Part shown: piece after piece, positions 33,017-42,744 of the stretch | How the letters are laid out: each line of letters begins with the position of its first letter | Position numbering within the stretch: the stretch's first letter is position 1 | From: Odontocerum albicorne | Lineage: Eukaryota > Arthropoda > Insecta > Trichoptera > Odontoceridae | Direction of reading: 5' to 3' | Assembly: GCA_949825065.1 (NCBI GenBank) | Contig: OX463846.1 | Location: 2,809,366 to 2,873,365 of the forward strand | DNA length: 64,000 nucleotides | Position numbers and translations under genes: made by a program | Notes under the pieces: model-generated | Told to the model about the DNA's origin: nothing | Database searches by the model: none | The model's input: the letters and a program-made list of their open reading frames with translations, nothing else

Positions 33017-34018
33017 TCATTGGTCAACCTTTGCAATGTCCTTCACGTGATATCTCCCTACCACTTTCCCACTAAGCTCCGACAGCTCGTAAACCGAATT
33101 GGAGATTTTCCTGCTAACTACGCTCTTTATAAATCTCGGTGCCAACTTGGCGCTGAAGTAACGACCTGCATTTGACTGCTTAAAGGACTTCCTCCATACC
33201 ACCTGTCCAACGGACAGACGTCTCTCTCTACGGCGTAGGTTATACCTAGCTGCGCTACGCTTAAACCCAGTCAATAGTTTAGCAGTGACGGTCTCGTACA
33301 ATTTTTCCATTCTACTTAGCCCTTGGAGATAATTAGGAGATCTCGTGCAAGAGACAATCTGATTCGAATCCAGTTGGTCGTGGAACGAAGCATGGGGAAC
33401 CGGATGGAATCCGTGAAACAGATAAAAAGGGGTGCTACCGGTGGCTATGCTCACAGTATTGTTTAAACAGGAACAGATCTTCCCTAAGAATTCGCACCAA
33501 TCTCGTTGATTGTCCTGTACCAAAATGGATAGACACGTCAGAATTGAAGAATTATATCTCTCGCTGGTATTGTTTTGCGGGTGATAATACGCGTTGTAAA
33601 AGAGGTCTCGTATCCCATAGGATTCCAGGAATCCTCTGAATTCCTTCGATATGAACTGCCTACCATTATTCATTACGATGGTGCGTGGCACCGAACACGG
33701 GAGAAATATTGACGCTTCCAAACACCGAATTATAGCCTTAGACGTGGCCACTCTCAAGGGAAAGGCCCATACATACTTACTAAAGTTATCAACTACCGTT
33801 AAAATATGAGAGTTCCGTTTCCTAGACAAAGGCAAGGGGCCAACGAGGTCCATACTCAAGGACTGCATGGGCCGGGATGCTTGCTTGGGCTCACTCATAA
33901 GGCCACATGGACCCTGTGTGTTATGTTTATAGGCCTTGCACGTTTCGCACCGCGATATAAAATGAGTTACTGCCACAGATAATTTGTTAGCAAAATACGT
34001 CCGAGTAATAATTTCCAT
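33017..34018 (-). CDS. LTR retrotransposon integrase (N-terminally cut, catalytic D changed)
   Basis: A 333-codon frame without interruption. Residues 24 and 27 are the CC half of the zinc-binding domain (CETC); the HH half lies before the ATG in the same open frame but is degraded. The core has SMDLVGPLPLS with the first acidic residue at 57, then VMNNGRQF where the second catalytic Asp is Asn (117), and the Glu at 153 in TSERYN; 117 and 153 keep the D-35-E spacing. The C terminus (about 285-333) has KLAPRFI..V and YELSELSGKVVGRYHVKDI, as in the GPY/F module of Ty3/gypsy integrases. The function would be joining element DNA ends to target DNA, but the Asp-to-Asn change should abolish it. The fold is otherwise well conserved. 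Confidence 0.88.
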   Translation of the reverse strand: MEIITRTYFANKLSVAVTHFISRCETCKAYKHNTQGPCGLMSEPKQASRPMQSLSMDLVGPLPLSRKRNSHILTVVDNFSKYVWAFPLRVATSKAIIRCLEASIFLPCSVPRTIVMNNGRQFISKEFRGFLESYGIRDLFYNAYYHPQNNTSERYNSSILTCLSILVQDNQRDWCEFLGKICSCLNNTVSIATGSTPFYLFHGFHPVPHASFHDQLDSNQIVSCTRSPNYLQGLSRMEKLYETVTAKLLTGFKRSAARYNLRRRERRLSVGQVVWRKSFKQSNAGRYFSAKLAPRFIKSVVSRKISNSVYELSELSGKVVGRYHVKDIAKVDQ

Positions 34019-34090
34019 AGTCTCTGCATTTCGGCAGGAATATTTTTTTTTATACCAAATGGGGTGACCACAAACTGGTACTGACCCCGG
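34019..34090 (-). pseudogene. Reverse transcriptase scrap joined to integrase
   Basis: On the minus strand just before the integrase the frame reads GQYQFVVTPFGIK, matching the F..TPFGLKN block of Ty3/gypsy RTs. It is preceded by a stop about 14 residues upstream. A run of nine A shifts it by one base relative to the integrase. The rest of RT, RNase H and the integrase N terminus are missing, so this is a deletion junction. Confidence 0.7.
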
Positions 34091-36860
34091 CCACGCTCTT
34101 ACGTAAAAGGAAGCGAGGCGAGACCTTTTATCTTCCTTAATTATTAGCTCGAAAACTGAGCAGAGTTTTCACAAATCCTCAACTAATCACGACTGGAAAC
34201 AGACAATCTCTGCGCCATCTTTATGCTATCACTTTTTACACCCGTGATAATTCGTTATCTGACAAGGGTGGCTCTAAAGAATGATTTTAAATTCTCTATT
34301 CTTTGAATATATTCTGTAAGGGACTCAACTGTTTCTATACATAAGCCTGTCTAGTCTGCAATTTATCCTAAAGTCTTCCGACCCATACCCTTCTAGGAAA
34401 ACCCTATAGATTACATGGCAATCACTACCCTTTTAACCTTAATTCAGAGAAGGTTAATGTTGCATCTCACAGGAACTATGGCTAGTTGAAGGAAGTCTAT
34501 TTACTTCTACTTCCAGGATAAACAAGCCATCTTCTTTGTACCCAATGCACCGACACAAAACAAAAGAATTTATTCCAAAACGAAATTCTATTCGAATTTC
34601 GAAACCAACCGTGTTATCCAGATGTATTGTCAGAAACAAAGGAATCTAGCCAACCGAAATTCAATTCAGACCAGATAACAAACTTCTCTATCAAAAGACA
34701 TTGATACGAGAACAAATGAATTTATCTAAAACGTAATTCCATTCAGTGTTTAAAAACAGCGCATGTAAGAAAACTCAGCATCGACTGACTGATTATCAAT
34801 AAGATACAACAGCCCTTTCTAACAATCCCCGTGTCAACAAGAACAGCCAATATTACCGAACGACAACAATTATGACGCAATACTTCCTACACAAACTCGC
34901 CATAACAACAGTAGCTCCGCGTAATAATTCGCAATATCCTATTATAAGAATCCTTCTGGAACTTAATTCCAGTTCTCTCTATTCCAACATATTGTTTAAT
35001 AACAGCCACTGCTAACACGAGAAAAAAAAAATTATAACTATGACGCAATACTATTCACATCTAGAGCCTTCTTCTAGTTCTCACTCTTTGTCTTTTTCAC
35101 AATATTACTGCCTGACCTGCTACACCGTTATCAAAATAAACTATCCGTAATTACGACGCAATTCGTCCTTATGCCTTTGACTTTGAAAATTACCAAACCG
35201 AACACTGCGATTTTAACTATTACTTAGTCCTAAACAAAATCCGTAAACCGGGTCTCTAGCGCGATTGAAACATCATTTACGGAAGTTACCTTCCTTCCAG
35301 GTGAGATTGATCTCAATTAGCCAGGAACCAATTCTTATTCAACTGGAATATTCTATGATTTCAAAACACTTGTCGTCATTCAATGACCACGCACTTCCTG
35401 TATTATTTAATCTGTTTCAAAACACGATACCATGCGAATCTATTTCCTCAAAGAAAAACATCGGACAGTATTTCCAGCCGCAAAACAAAATGGCGTCCGT
35501 CCATTATGCACGACCATTCCATAATTTAAATTTTCTAAACATTGAACTCCTATCCTTTATCTCCTTTTCAATCTATCACAATTCGCAAAAAATCACTAAA
35601 CTGACCACTGAGATATTAATTATTATTTACTCCTAAACAAAATTCGTAAACTGGATCATTTACGCGATTGGGATATTTCTTACGAAAGTAGGGCGCACAT
35701 AACACTTTGCCCAGCCCATCTCCTTTCAAAGATGAACTGGAGCTTAATCCACGTGGAATTTAATTCTTTTTAAGCCTGACTATCCACGAAATACCACACT
35801 AGTCCTTTTTACAATTCTCTGACCGCGCACTTTTTTCTTGAAAACAGGGGAGCAGAATGAAGAGATCTTCCCTCGGCCTTAATTGGATACATTGCAACAA
35901 TAAAACAATAGGACAAAAGTTCAACCGAAGCAAATCAAGACCTTAATAACAAAAACAACACTTCTAACTCGATCGTTCTGTTAAACCAACAAGATTTCTC
36001 CTAGCAACGCAGTTCAAATTTACAAACAACAACTTCCTACATCGTGTTTACAATCAACCGCGAGGGACGAGGCTGACCAAAGCTCCATTTTAACAACAAA
36101 CGACTATAGACCAAAATGTAATTCAATCTCTATAAACAATTATATCGTTTATAGATCCATTACAGAAGAAACTATTCAATGCATGATTCGGCCATTGAAC
36201 CAAGATCGAAACCAAAAATAACTTGCTCCAACGGAATCTTTTTAAGTAAAAGAGGAATCTAACTTAAGCGAAACTTCCACTTCTTTGTAATATTAAACCG
36301 TTGAAATTCTACATATTTCGACAAACCGAGCACCAAGAAATGATTAATCCTTGCTAGAAAACCCGAAAGACTGGGCCAACTGAACAGCGAACTATTTCAC
36401 GAAAGATAGGCGTTTCGTGCGCTTTGCCTACCCACGAACTCTCTTAATATGAGATTGGTCTCAAATAAATCAGAACACCATTCTCTTGACAACGAAATAT
36501 TTTAGCGAACGTTAGCTAGAAAATCTATTCTTTTTCTTCTCACGATTAAGTAAAATTCTATTCACAATTCAAATAATGAAAAAACTCGAAAACGGCTCCT
36601 TGCCAACTCGGAGCCCGTAGCACATGGGCACAAGGAAGACCATGTGGTCGCGAACAGCGAAAACAAACGCGGGAGAACAACAAAAAAAAACAATGGCAGT
36701 AAAAACAAATGATGCAAACACGTGGTTACAAAATAGAGAAAACAAACGGTCGTACACAAAAAAATACATATAAAAACACTTTTCTGAAAATAAATTATTA
36801 TTTAAAATAAACAAATTATAAATAAAAGCCTTGTCTAGCGAGATATCAAGAGATACAGAG
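34091..36860 (-). other. LTR element 5' internal region, no gene
   Basis: In element orientation this lies between the 5' LTR and the RT scrap, where gag and protease should be. I find no frame over about 125 codons, no CCHC zinc knuckle and no protease motif. The plus strand is rich in A and C and poor in G, which differs from the surrounding genome. Confidence 0.6.
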
Positions 36861-36866
36861 TTTTCT

Positions 36867-36885
36867 GCCCCGCGTTCGGGGGCCA
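36867..36885 (-). other. Primer-binding-site-like sequence
   Basis: On the minus strand, four bases after the 5' LTR, the sequence is TGGCCCCCGAACGCGGGGC. It starts TGG as expected for pairing with a tRNA CCA end. It resembles the TGGCGCCCAACGTGGGGC type that pairs with a lysine tRNA, with a few differences, so the primer tRNA is unresolved. Confidence 0.6.
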
Positions 36886-36889
36886 ATTA

Positions 36890-37746
36890 TGTCACGCCTT
36901 TTTGCTAAATTTAAGAAACAAGAATTATATGTACACAATTGATTACATGAATCAATTCACCAAATATCAATCTTACCAAGGTGACAGGGCCGGACAGGTC
37001 AGTCGGCTTCTTAACGAGACAAGTACTCTTTAGGTCTCTGGGGTATTGTTGGGTTCTCTTAACTCTGAATAAGTCTCTCTAGTTTCTCGCTGGGACAGGC
37101 GACACAATTAAACAAGAACAATTTGTAATGAAACAGTTTATTGTATTGTAAAAAAAAGAAAAAAAGAAAAAAAATATATAAAGAAAAACTTGACGAATGT
37201 CAAGAAAAAGTTTAAAATTGGCAAGAAAATAAAAATGTGTTGTATTTAGCAAGGGAGATTCCAATAACAATTTAGAGTTAAACTTGAGCGATGGTTAAAA
37301 TGTGCGGACAAAATTCACATTAAAAATAGGAGGAAATATTCACCCGTAATCAAAATGGCGTCCTGGAGTTCTGTGATATATGAGGGAGAGCAGTGTCGGA
37401 CCCAACGTCTGGATCTCACCACGTTCTGCACGGAAAATGGGGCGAGCCAGCTAGCGCCCGCTCCCCCCTGGCCAGGAAGTACCAAAGGCAGGGGTGCCAA
37501 TCTCGACCTCGGTCGCCCGTGACAATGTTGTCATTGAATAAAAATGTACCTGACTGCAAGGGTAGTTACCCTTATTTTATTGTCTTTAGTATTTTAAAAT
37601 ATTCAAGTATTTCATAATATTTTAATCTTCCTGTTTTCAAGGCAAGCACATGGTCTCGACACCACAAGTTTCATAAATTATGACATGTCGCGAATTAAAA
37701 ATTTCGAGGACGTGATGTATGCAATTTAACAAATATAGTCCTAACA
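36890..37746 (-). repeat. LTR (5' LTR in element orientation)
   Basis: Identical to 27589-28445 except for one base seen. In the minus orientation it begins TGTTAGGACTATATTTG and ends GGCGTGACA. Confidence 0.93.
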
Positions 37747-37829
37747 GTTATTTTGAGGAATTAAAAGTAAATTGAGTTTAAAGATAAAAAAATCCCAACT
37801 AGATTAAATAATTCACATTTCCCCAGTTG

Positions 37830-38445
37830 ATATGAAGTGCTTAACAATATCAAAAGAGCCACTCAGACGCAAACTGATCATCGATAACGTACCCATCGAG
37901 CAAGTCATGCGATTCGCTTACCTAGGTGTAGAGATCTCCAGCAACAGTGACCTATATAGTGAAGTACGAGCACAAACTAAAAAAGTGATAGCTTTGGCTG
38001 GCTGCCTGCTGTACACTACATGGAGAAATAAACACATGCTAACCGAAAGTAAGGTCAGGAGATATAAGACATGCGTCTGCCCTATCATGACATATGAGAT
38101 AGAAGTGAGAGCCGATACCAACAGGACAAAAAAACCTTCTCAGAAATGAGAACCCTACGCTCCATCGCAGGCAGAACTCTTAGAGATCGGAGCAGAAATG
38201 ATACGATAAGATCTGCCTGTGGTGTTGGAAGACATAGTGAGGTAGGGAAGAAACATAAGGCGCTTCTGGAGGGATCATGTGGATCGCATGGAGGATACAA
38301 GACTGGCAAGAATCGCTAAGACTGAAAACCCTAACAGCAGAAGGCCGCCGAAAAGGTGAAAGGATAGCTGGAAGTCATCACCCCAGGAAAGCCCACCGTC
38401 ACAAACAGGTCATACGACCTAAACCATGAAGAAGAAGAAGACATG
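37830..38445 (+). pseudogene. RTE-like LINE C-terminal fragment (family E)
   Basis: Frame 1 (37832-38149) reads CLTISKEPLRRKLIIDN, VMRFAYLGVEISSN and SKVRRYKTCVCPIMTYEIE, matching the thumb region of RTE/jockey-like LINE proteins (FKYLGV..SS; K..IYKT..RPI..Y..E). A frameshift follows at the A-run near 38130. The remainder continues in other frames with FWRDHVDRMED, RPPKRW-like and SSQESPPSQT-like ends up to a GAAGAAGAAGAAGA tail near 38445. Its last 210 bp recur at 50838-51052. Confidence 0.8.
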
Positions 38446-38449
38446 AAGT

Positions 38450-39210
38450 GCAACAAATTTATTGCTATTTCATAAATTTAGCGGTTATGAAGATATTTTT
38501 AAAACGGTAGAGAAGCATTGTTAAACAAAGGTATGTTAGCTTATTTATGAAGAGGCTCGGCTAGATAAGCTGCATAAAAAACAACTACAAAGGAAGCAGT
38601 TGCATGAGGCTTCGTAAGAATTGTGTTCATCGTAGATATCTGATTCTCTACCTACCTTAACTGCCATGGTATGAACGTGCTGAGTGAGTGACACTAAATT
38701 TTAAATAAATGAAATATAAAAAAAGCAGTTTGAAAAAATTCGATGAACAGATACCAGATCAAGGCGGATATTATAACGAATCAGACAACCAAACATTAAT
38801 GAGTTTACAGCCTCCATAAAATGAAGCCAGTAAAGGTTTTCTTTGTATTGTTACAAAGAACTTTTGGTTGAGGCAAAAGATTTATTATTTTAAATCTAGA
38901 ACAATTATTAGCATCATTCTCAATCTCTTATTCCGTGAGATGAAGATTGGTTTAATCGTCCGGTAACTTTCACTTGGTCGTTTGGGATGTTGAAATCTTA
39001 ACATTTTCTCACGGATCTATTCTTGTAGATAAATTACAATGGACAACAAAATTGAAGGTTTTTTTTTAAATACATATATTTAAATGTATCATCCATTTAA
39101 TAAGGAATACTGAAATGGCGGTATCCGGATACATTACACATGATCTAATCATTCTAAAACATTAAATATTTTTTTATCTGTTCTTATGATAGATTTTTTT
39201 TTATTTACCT
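38450..39210. other. AT-rich spacer
   Basis: Nothing supported. TCTCTACCTACCTTAACTGC and TGGTATGAACGTGCTG near 38650 may be a trace of a family B tail. Confidence 0.4.
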
Positions 39211-39214
39211 TTGT

Positions 39215-39600
39215 ATTGTTATATTGTATATTACTGCTGAAATGCGCATGCTAAGATGGTCAGCTGGTGTGTCCTTAAGATACAAAATAAAAAGTTTACG
39301 CATTCGTGGAAGCCTAGGTGTTACAGACATCAATAGTAAGATGGAGGAGAGGCGATTGAGATGGTATGTGCACGTTGGATGCAGAGCACCCGATCACATT
39401 CTGAACCAGACAATCTACATGGATCTTCCTCGAATAACCACCAGAGGAAGACCAAAGAATTCATGGGTGGTGCAAAAAGATAACCTGATGCAGAGGCACG
39501 GCCTGGGGGACGTCGTCCGGGACAGAAGAGCATACAACCTGAGGACGAGGAGAACTGACCCCAACAGTCTTCGCAGACAGTGAGTTGGGATGAAACCAGG
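39215..39600 (+). pseudogene. RTE-like LINE C-terminal fragment (family F)
   Basis: The frame (39224-39583) reads AEMRMLRWSAGVSLR, IRGSLGVTDI, EERRLRWYVHV, a MDLPRI..RGRPKNSW block and RTRRTDPNSLRRQ before the stop. This is the post-RT C terminus of an RTE-like LINE (AEMRMLRW..G.T..D.IRN; LRW.GH; RGRPK..W). It shares its last 90 residues with 13555-13860. The 5' part is missing. Confidence 0.82.
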
Positions 39601-39697
39601 GAGAATAAGTATTGTTTTATATTACATTTTAAAGTATACCGTACAACCTAGTGAACTAATTGCTATGTGGCAATCTCCTTTAATGGACTAATGAAAA

Positions 39698-39892
39698 CCT
39701 TCTTCTTCCTAGTGGCATATCAGGTCCCCCCAACGTTGACTTTCACCTGAGAGTAAGCATTTTTGTCCCCGGCTGCCCGAAAAAGATCCACAACGCTCCT
39801 TCTACCAGTCCAATCAAGTATATTGCTGAACCAGAAGATTTTCCTCCTGCCAACACCTCTTCGACCCTCTATTTTGCCTTGGATGACCAGAT
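39698..39892 (-). pseudogene. RTE-like LINE C-terminal fragment (family D)
   Basis: The nucleotide sequence follows the copies at 8735 and 42290 (TCCCCCCAACGTTGA, CCCCGGCTGCCCGAAAAAGA, TCCTGCCAACACCTCTTCG) with several differences. It is cut near GGATGACCAG. A SINE-tail-like stretch (TGCTATGTGGCAATCTCC) lies just before it at 39661. Confidence 0.75.
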
Positions 39893-39899
39893 AAGGAAA

Positions 39900-41100
39900 C
39901 CAGATAAGAACCCTTAAAAATAATTCACAAATCCTAGGCTGGAAGACAGGTGGCTTACCAATTACCTACGAAAGTTATCACGTTATGCGATGCAGTCCTG
40001 AGGTGTTGATAATAATATTTTGTTATTTTAAAGTTCTGCAAATTTACATATTGTTTCGTTCTAGGAGATTTCTTTCAGTGCACAGTAGGTAAAAGAAACA
40101 AACTGAAATCCCTCCAAGTTGAAACCTTCGGTATTCGGGAAAAATTATGTAAAAATCTAAGTAAACATGCAACGTTTTAGACGCGTTCTTCATAAAGTTT
40201 AGTCTGCGGTTAATATCTAGTCCGTTGCACATTCTAATACAATGTCTTGCAGTGTTATCGATATGGTGCTGAGTGCATTGATTTCTCTTGCATTCCCTCT
40301 AAGATTTCAGTAACCGTTCATTTTAAACGTAACTTTAGAATGTGAAGTGAGTTATAATGAATGCCCAATTATTTTATATCGGTTAAATGGTATGTTTTAT
40401 TTGCTTTCATGTGGTTTTACAGGCAATCACAATACTCGTTGAATATTTTGTCAAAGTGTTTATATTGAATTGCACAAATACAAAGTATGCAGCTCGTATA
40501 TTTTAAGTATTTGTGTAGTCAAAAAATAAGGCACTCATTTATTTTTCATATTGTCATAAAAAATTGTCGTTTGGTCATAAATGAACAACTTGTGTTATTT
40601 TACAAATCCACATTTACTTTGCATTTGATATATATTATACATATAATGGATACAATTTTCATTATAATTATGGGTGGGGAAACTAAAACTGATCTCGGAA
40701 TTGGCTTACTAGGTAAAGTTTGTAAATGAAATATTTTTTGCTGTGAATTTATATAATTTTTTACTGTATTTTTTAAATATGTATTCAAGTAAAGTAAGTG
40801 GCTATTTTTAAGTGAACATGATGTCTTGTTTATGAAATGAAAGGCAGATAAAAATTTCACGATTGAGAAAAGGGAAATATTTGGGTAAGGTTTTGATTTT
40901 TGACACAACTTAAACCATAATAATGCACAAGGTGTAAAATATGAACAAGGTGAACGCTTTTTCAATGAAAACCCATTGCATTCAACTTAAATATATACAC
41001 TTTGTATTTTATTTTACTCGAAAGCTTTTTGACATTAAAATTGCTCGTTGTTCAGACGCATAGTAACTACCCTACATTAACACTTTTGATGTTTTTTCGA
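39900..41100. other. AT-rich spacer
   Basis: Open frames on both strands between 40487 and 40965 (80 and 121 codons) show no motif and lie in AT-rich DNA. Confidence 0.45.
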
Positions 41101-41104
41101 GCCG

Positions 41105-41250
41105 CGTGTGCTACCAGGTTCAGAAGTATCAAAACGAGGCTGTAGTCCAGGGTCCCCAAATTTATGGTGAACCTGGGTTCGATTCTAGTTCTGGCCCTTG
41201 GGACTTAGTGGAGAATAAAAAAAACTTTATGACGCACGCCGCGACAAAAT
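41105..41250 (+). repeat. tRNA-like SINE head, possibly a second type
   Basis: AACCTGGGTTCGATTCTAGT holds a good B box. The preceding GGCTGTAGTCCAGGG could be an A-box region, but spacing and words differ from the other SINE heads here. No tail is recognised. Confidence 0.4.
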
Positions 41251-41669
41251 AAATTTAGCTTCCTAAAATCAGGCTGAGTTAGGTTTACTTTCAATAAACC
41301 AAAATATTAAAATCAATTGCATAAAAAATATACCAAATGAGGAAATATTAACTGTCAGCAAATAGCTCAGAGGTCGCCCTTGTTTTTGCAACATTTAAAT
41401 ATCACGCGTTCAGAAATTAGGACAACACACAAAAATCAACGTGAATCGAACTTTATAATTATTTTGCATGCATCAGCCAAACCTTTTTGTTTTTTTTTGG
41501 GTCACCCAATAAATTAGTCCAAAGCCTCTATTAGCGTAAATCTGGCTCTGGGTGTTATAAAATAGTGCTTTGTAAATTCCAAGTTTTTTCGAAGGCCTTG
41601 TGGTAAGTGAAGTGGTGATCTATCGGTATAAAAAAACCTGGGAACTACTGCTTTTGGTCACGTTGTCGA

Positions 41670-41890
41670 CCCTGCGGTAAGTAATACACATCGGGCTTAA
41701 GAAAGAGACTGTCGGCCATAATAGACTAACTTAGGCTTTGTAGAGCGTCGTCTTTGTCATTCATACACGTGTTCCGTCGCGAGACTGTTTGCGCATCGTG
41801 CGTCAGAGACGACGCTATACAAAGCCGAAGTTAGCCGATTATGGCCGACAGCCTCTTTCTTAAGCCCGATGTGTATTATTTACCGCCGGG
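41670..41890. repeat. 221-bp foldback with 53-bp loop
   Basis: Arms at 41670-41753 and 41807-41890 are near-perfect reverse complements. Outer ends are CCCTGCGGTAAGTAATACAC and GTGTATTATTTACCGCCGGG. Arms share CATCGGGCTTAAGAAAGAG and its complement, and end inward at GACGACGC. The loop is GC-rich for this window. No frame and no evident target duplication. Confidence 0.85.
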
Positions 41891-42180
41891 TACTGTACTT
41901 GTATGCCATTGAGTGTTACTGTTCATTGAGTTGATGAGAGTATGCAACGGAGTGTTGTATGTGCCAAAATTGGAAAGAAATATCAATTTATTTTTTCATG
42001 CTATACGTGTATGTCCTCAGTAAGATAGAGATAAAGGCCTAATTTATAGGGGAAACGACAAATGAAATGCAACAAACGACAAATGAAGTAATTTATAGGG
42101 GAAACGACAAATGAAATGCAACAAACGACAAATGAAAGGCACCTGTTGTTTCTTCACAAATTATGTATTTATAATTTTTT
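41891..42180 (+). repeat. LINE family H 3' UTR, third copy
   Basis: Words shared with 17772 and 20100: TTGATGAGAGTATGCAACGG, TCAATTTATTTTTTCATGCT and CCTGTTGTTTCTTC. It carries its own 49-bp tandem duplication (AATTTATAGGGGAAACGACA at 42041 and 42090). The tail ends near 42180. Confidence 0.7.
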
Positions 42181-42289
42181 TTGTTAGAAATATATAAATA
42201 AAATAACACATGCGTGTTGTCAGTAAACTGCAAAAAAATACGTTAGATTGAAATATTTTTTTAAATGCACCCACACGATCGTGCGGGAC

Positions 42290-42740
42290 GAACCGGAAAG
42301 GGATATTCTTCTTCTTCCCAGTGTCATGCCAGGTCCCCCCAACGTTGAATATCACTTGAGAGTAGGCATCTATGTCCCCGGCAGCCCGAAAAAGATCCTC
42401 AACGCTCCTTATATCAGTCCCATCACGTATATTGCGGAGCCAGGAGATTTGCCTCCTGCCAACACCTCTTCGGCCCTCTATTTTGCCTTGGATGATCAGG
42501 TGCAGTAGTTTGTACTTTGCTTCCCTAAGCACATGACCCAAATAGGACACCTTTTGGATTTTAATATTAGTCAGCAACTCTCTATCAACTTTGGCTTTTT
42601 GAAGAACCCTCGAGGTGCTGACCATATCCGTAGTGGTCTCCGGTGCATCCACATTTCGAATGCTTCCAGTCGGTTCATACTCCTAACTTTGAGGGTCCAT
42701 GATTCAAAGGGATATACACTGAACTTTATTATCTGACGTT
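42290..42740 (-). pseudogene. RTE-like LINE C-terminal fragment (family D), longest copy
   Basis: On the minus strand the frame has VLQKAKVDRELLTNIKIQK, VSYLGHVLREAKYKLLHLI and QGKIEGRRGVGRRQISWLRN, then DLFRAAGD. This is the segment after the RT thumb in this lineage. Upstream (42650-42740) a decayed YEPTGSIRN stretch represents the NRLEAFEMW region. The frame runs past the natural end, so the terminal 40 residues of the longest frame are not element sequence. Confidence 0.82.
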
Positions 42741-42744
42741 TTGA

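Larger units (their letters stand above)
27589..37746 (-). mobile_element. Ty3/gypsy-like LTR retrotransposon, internally deleted
   Basis: The element is 10158 bp. LTRs of 857 bp start TG and end CA, and the flanks carry the 4-bp target duplication GTTA (27585-27588, 37747-37750). Orientation is minus, judged from the integrase, the primer-binding-site-like TGG next to the right LTR and the purine run next to the left LTR. The only long coding frame is an integrase (33017-34018) preceded by a 14-17-residue scrap of RT. Recognisable gag, protease, RNase H, the rest of RT, and env are absent. I infer a recent insertion of a deletion derivative moved by proteins from a complete relative. Confidence 0.92.
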
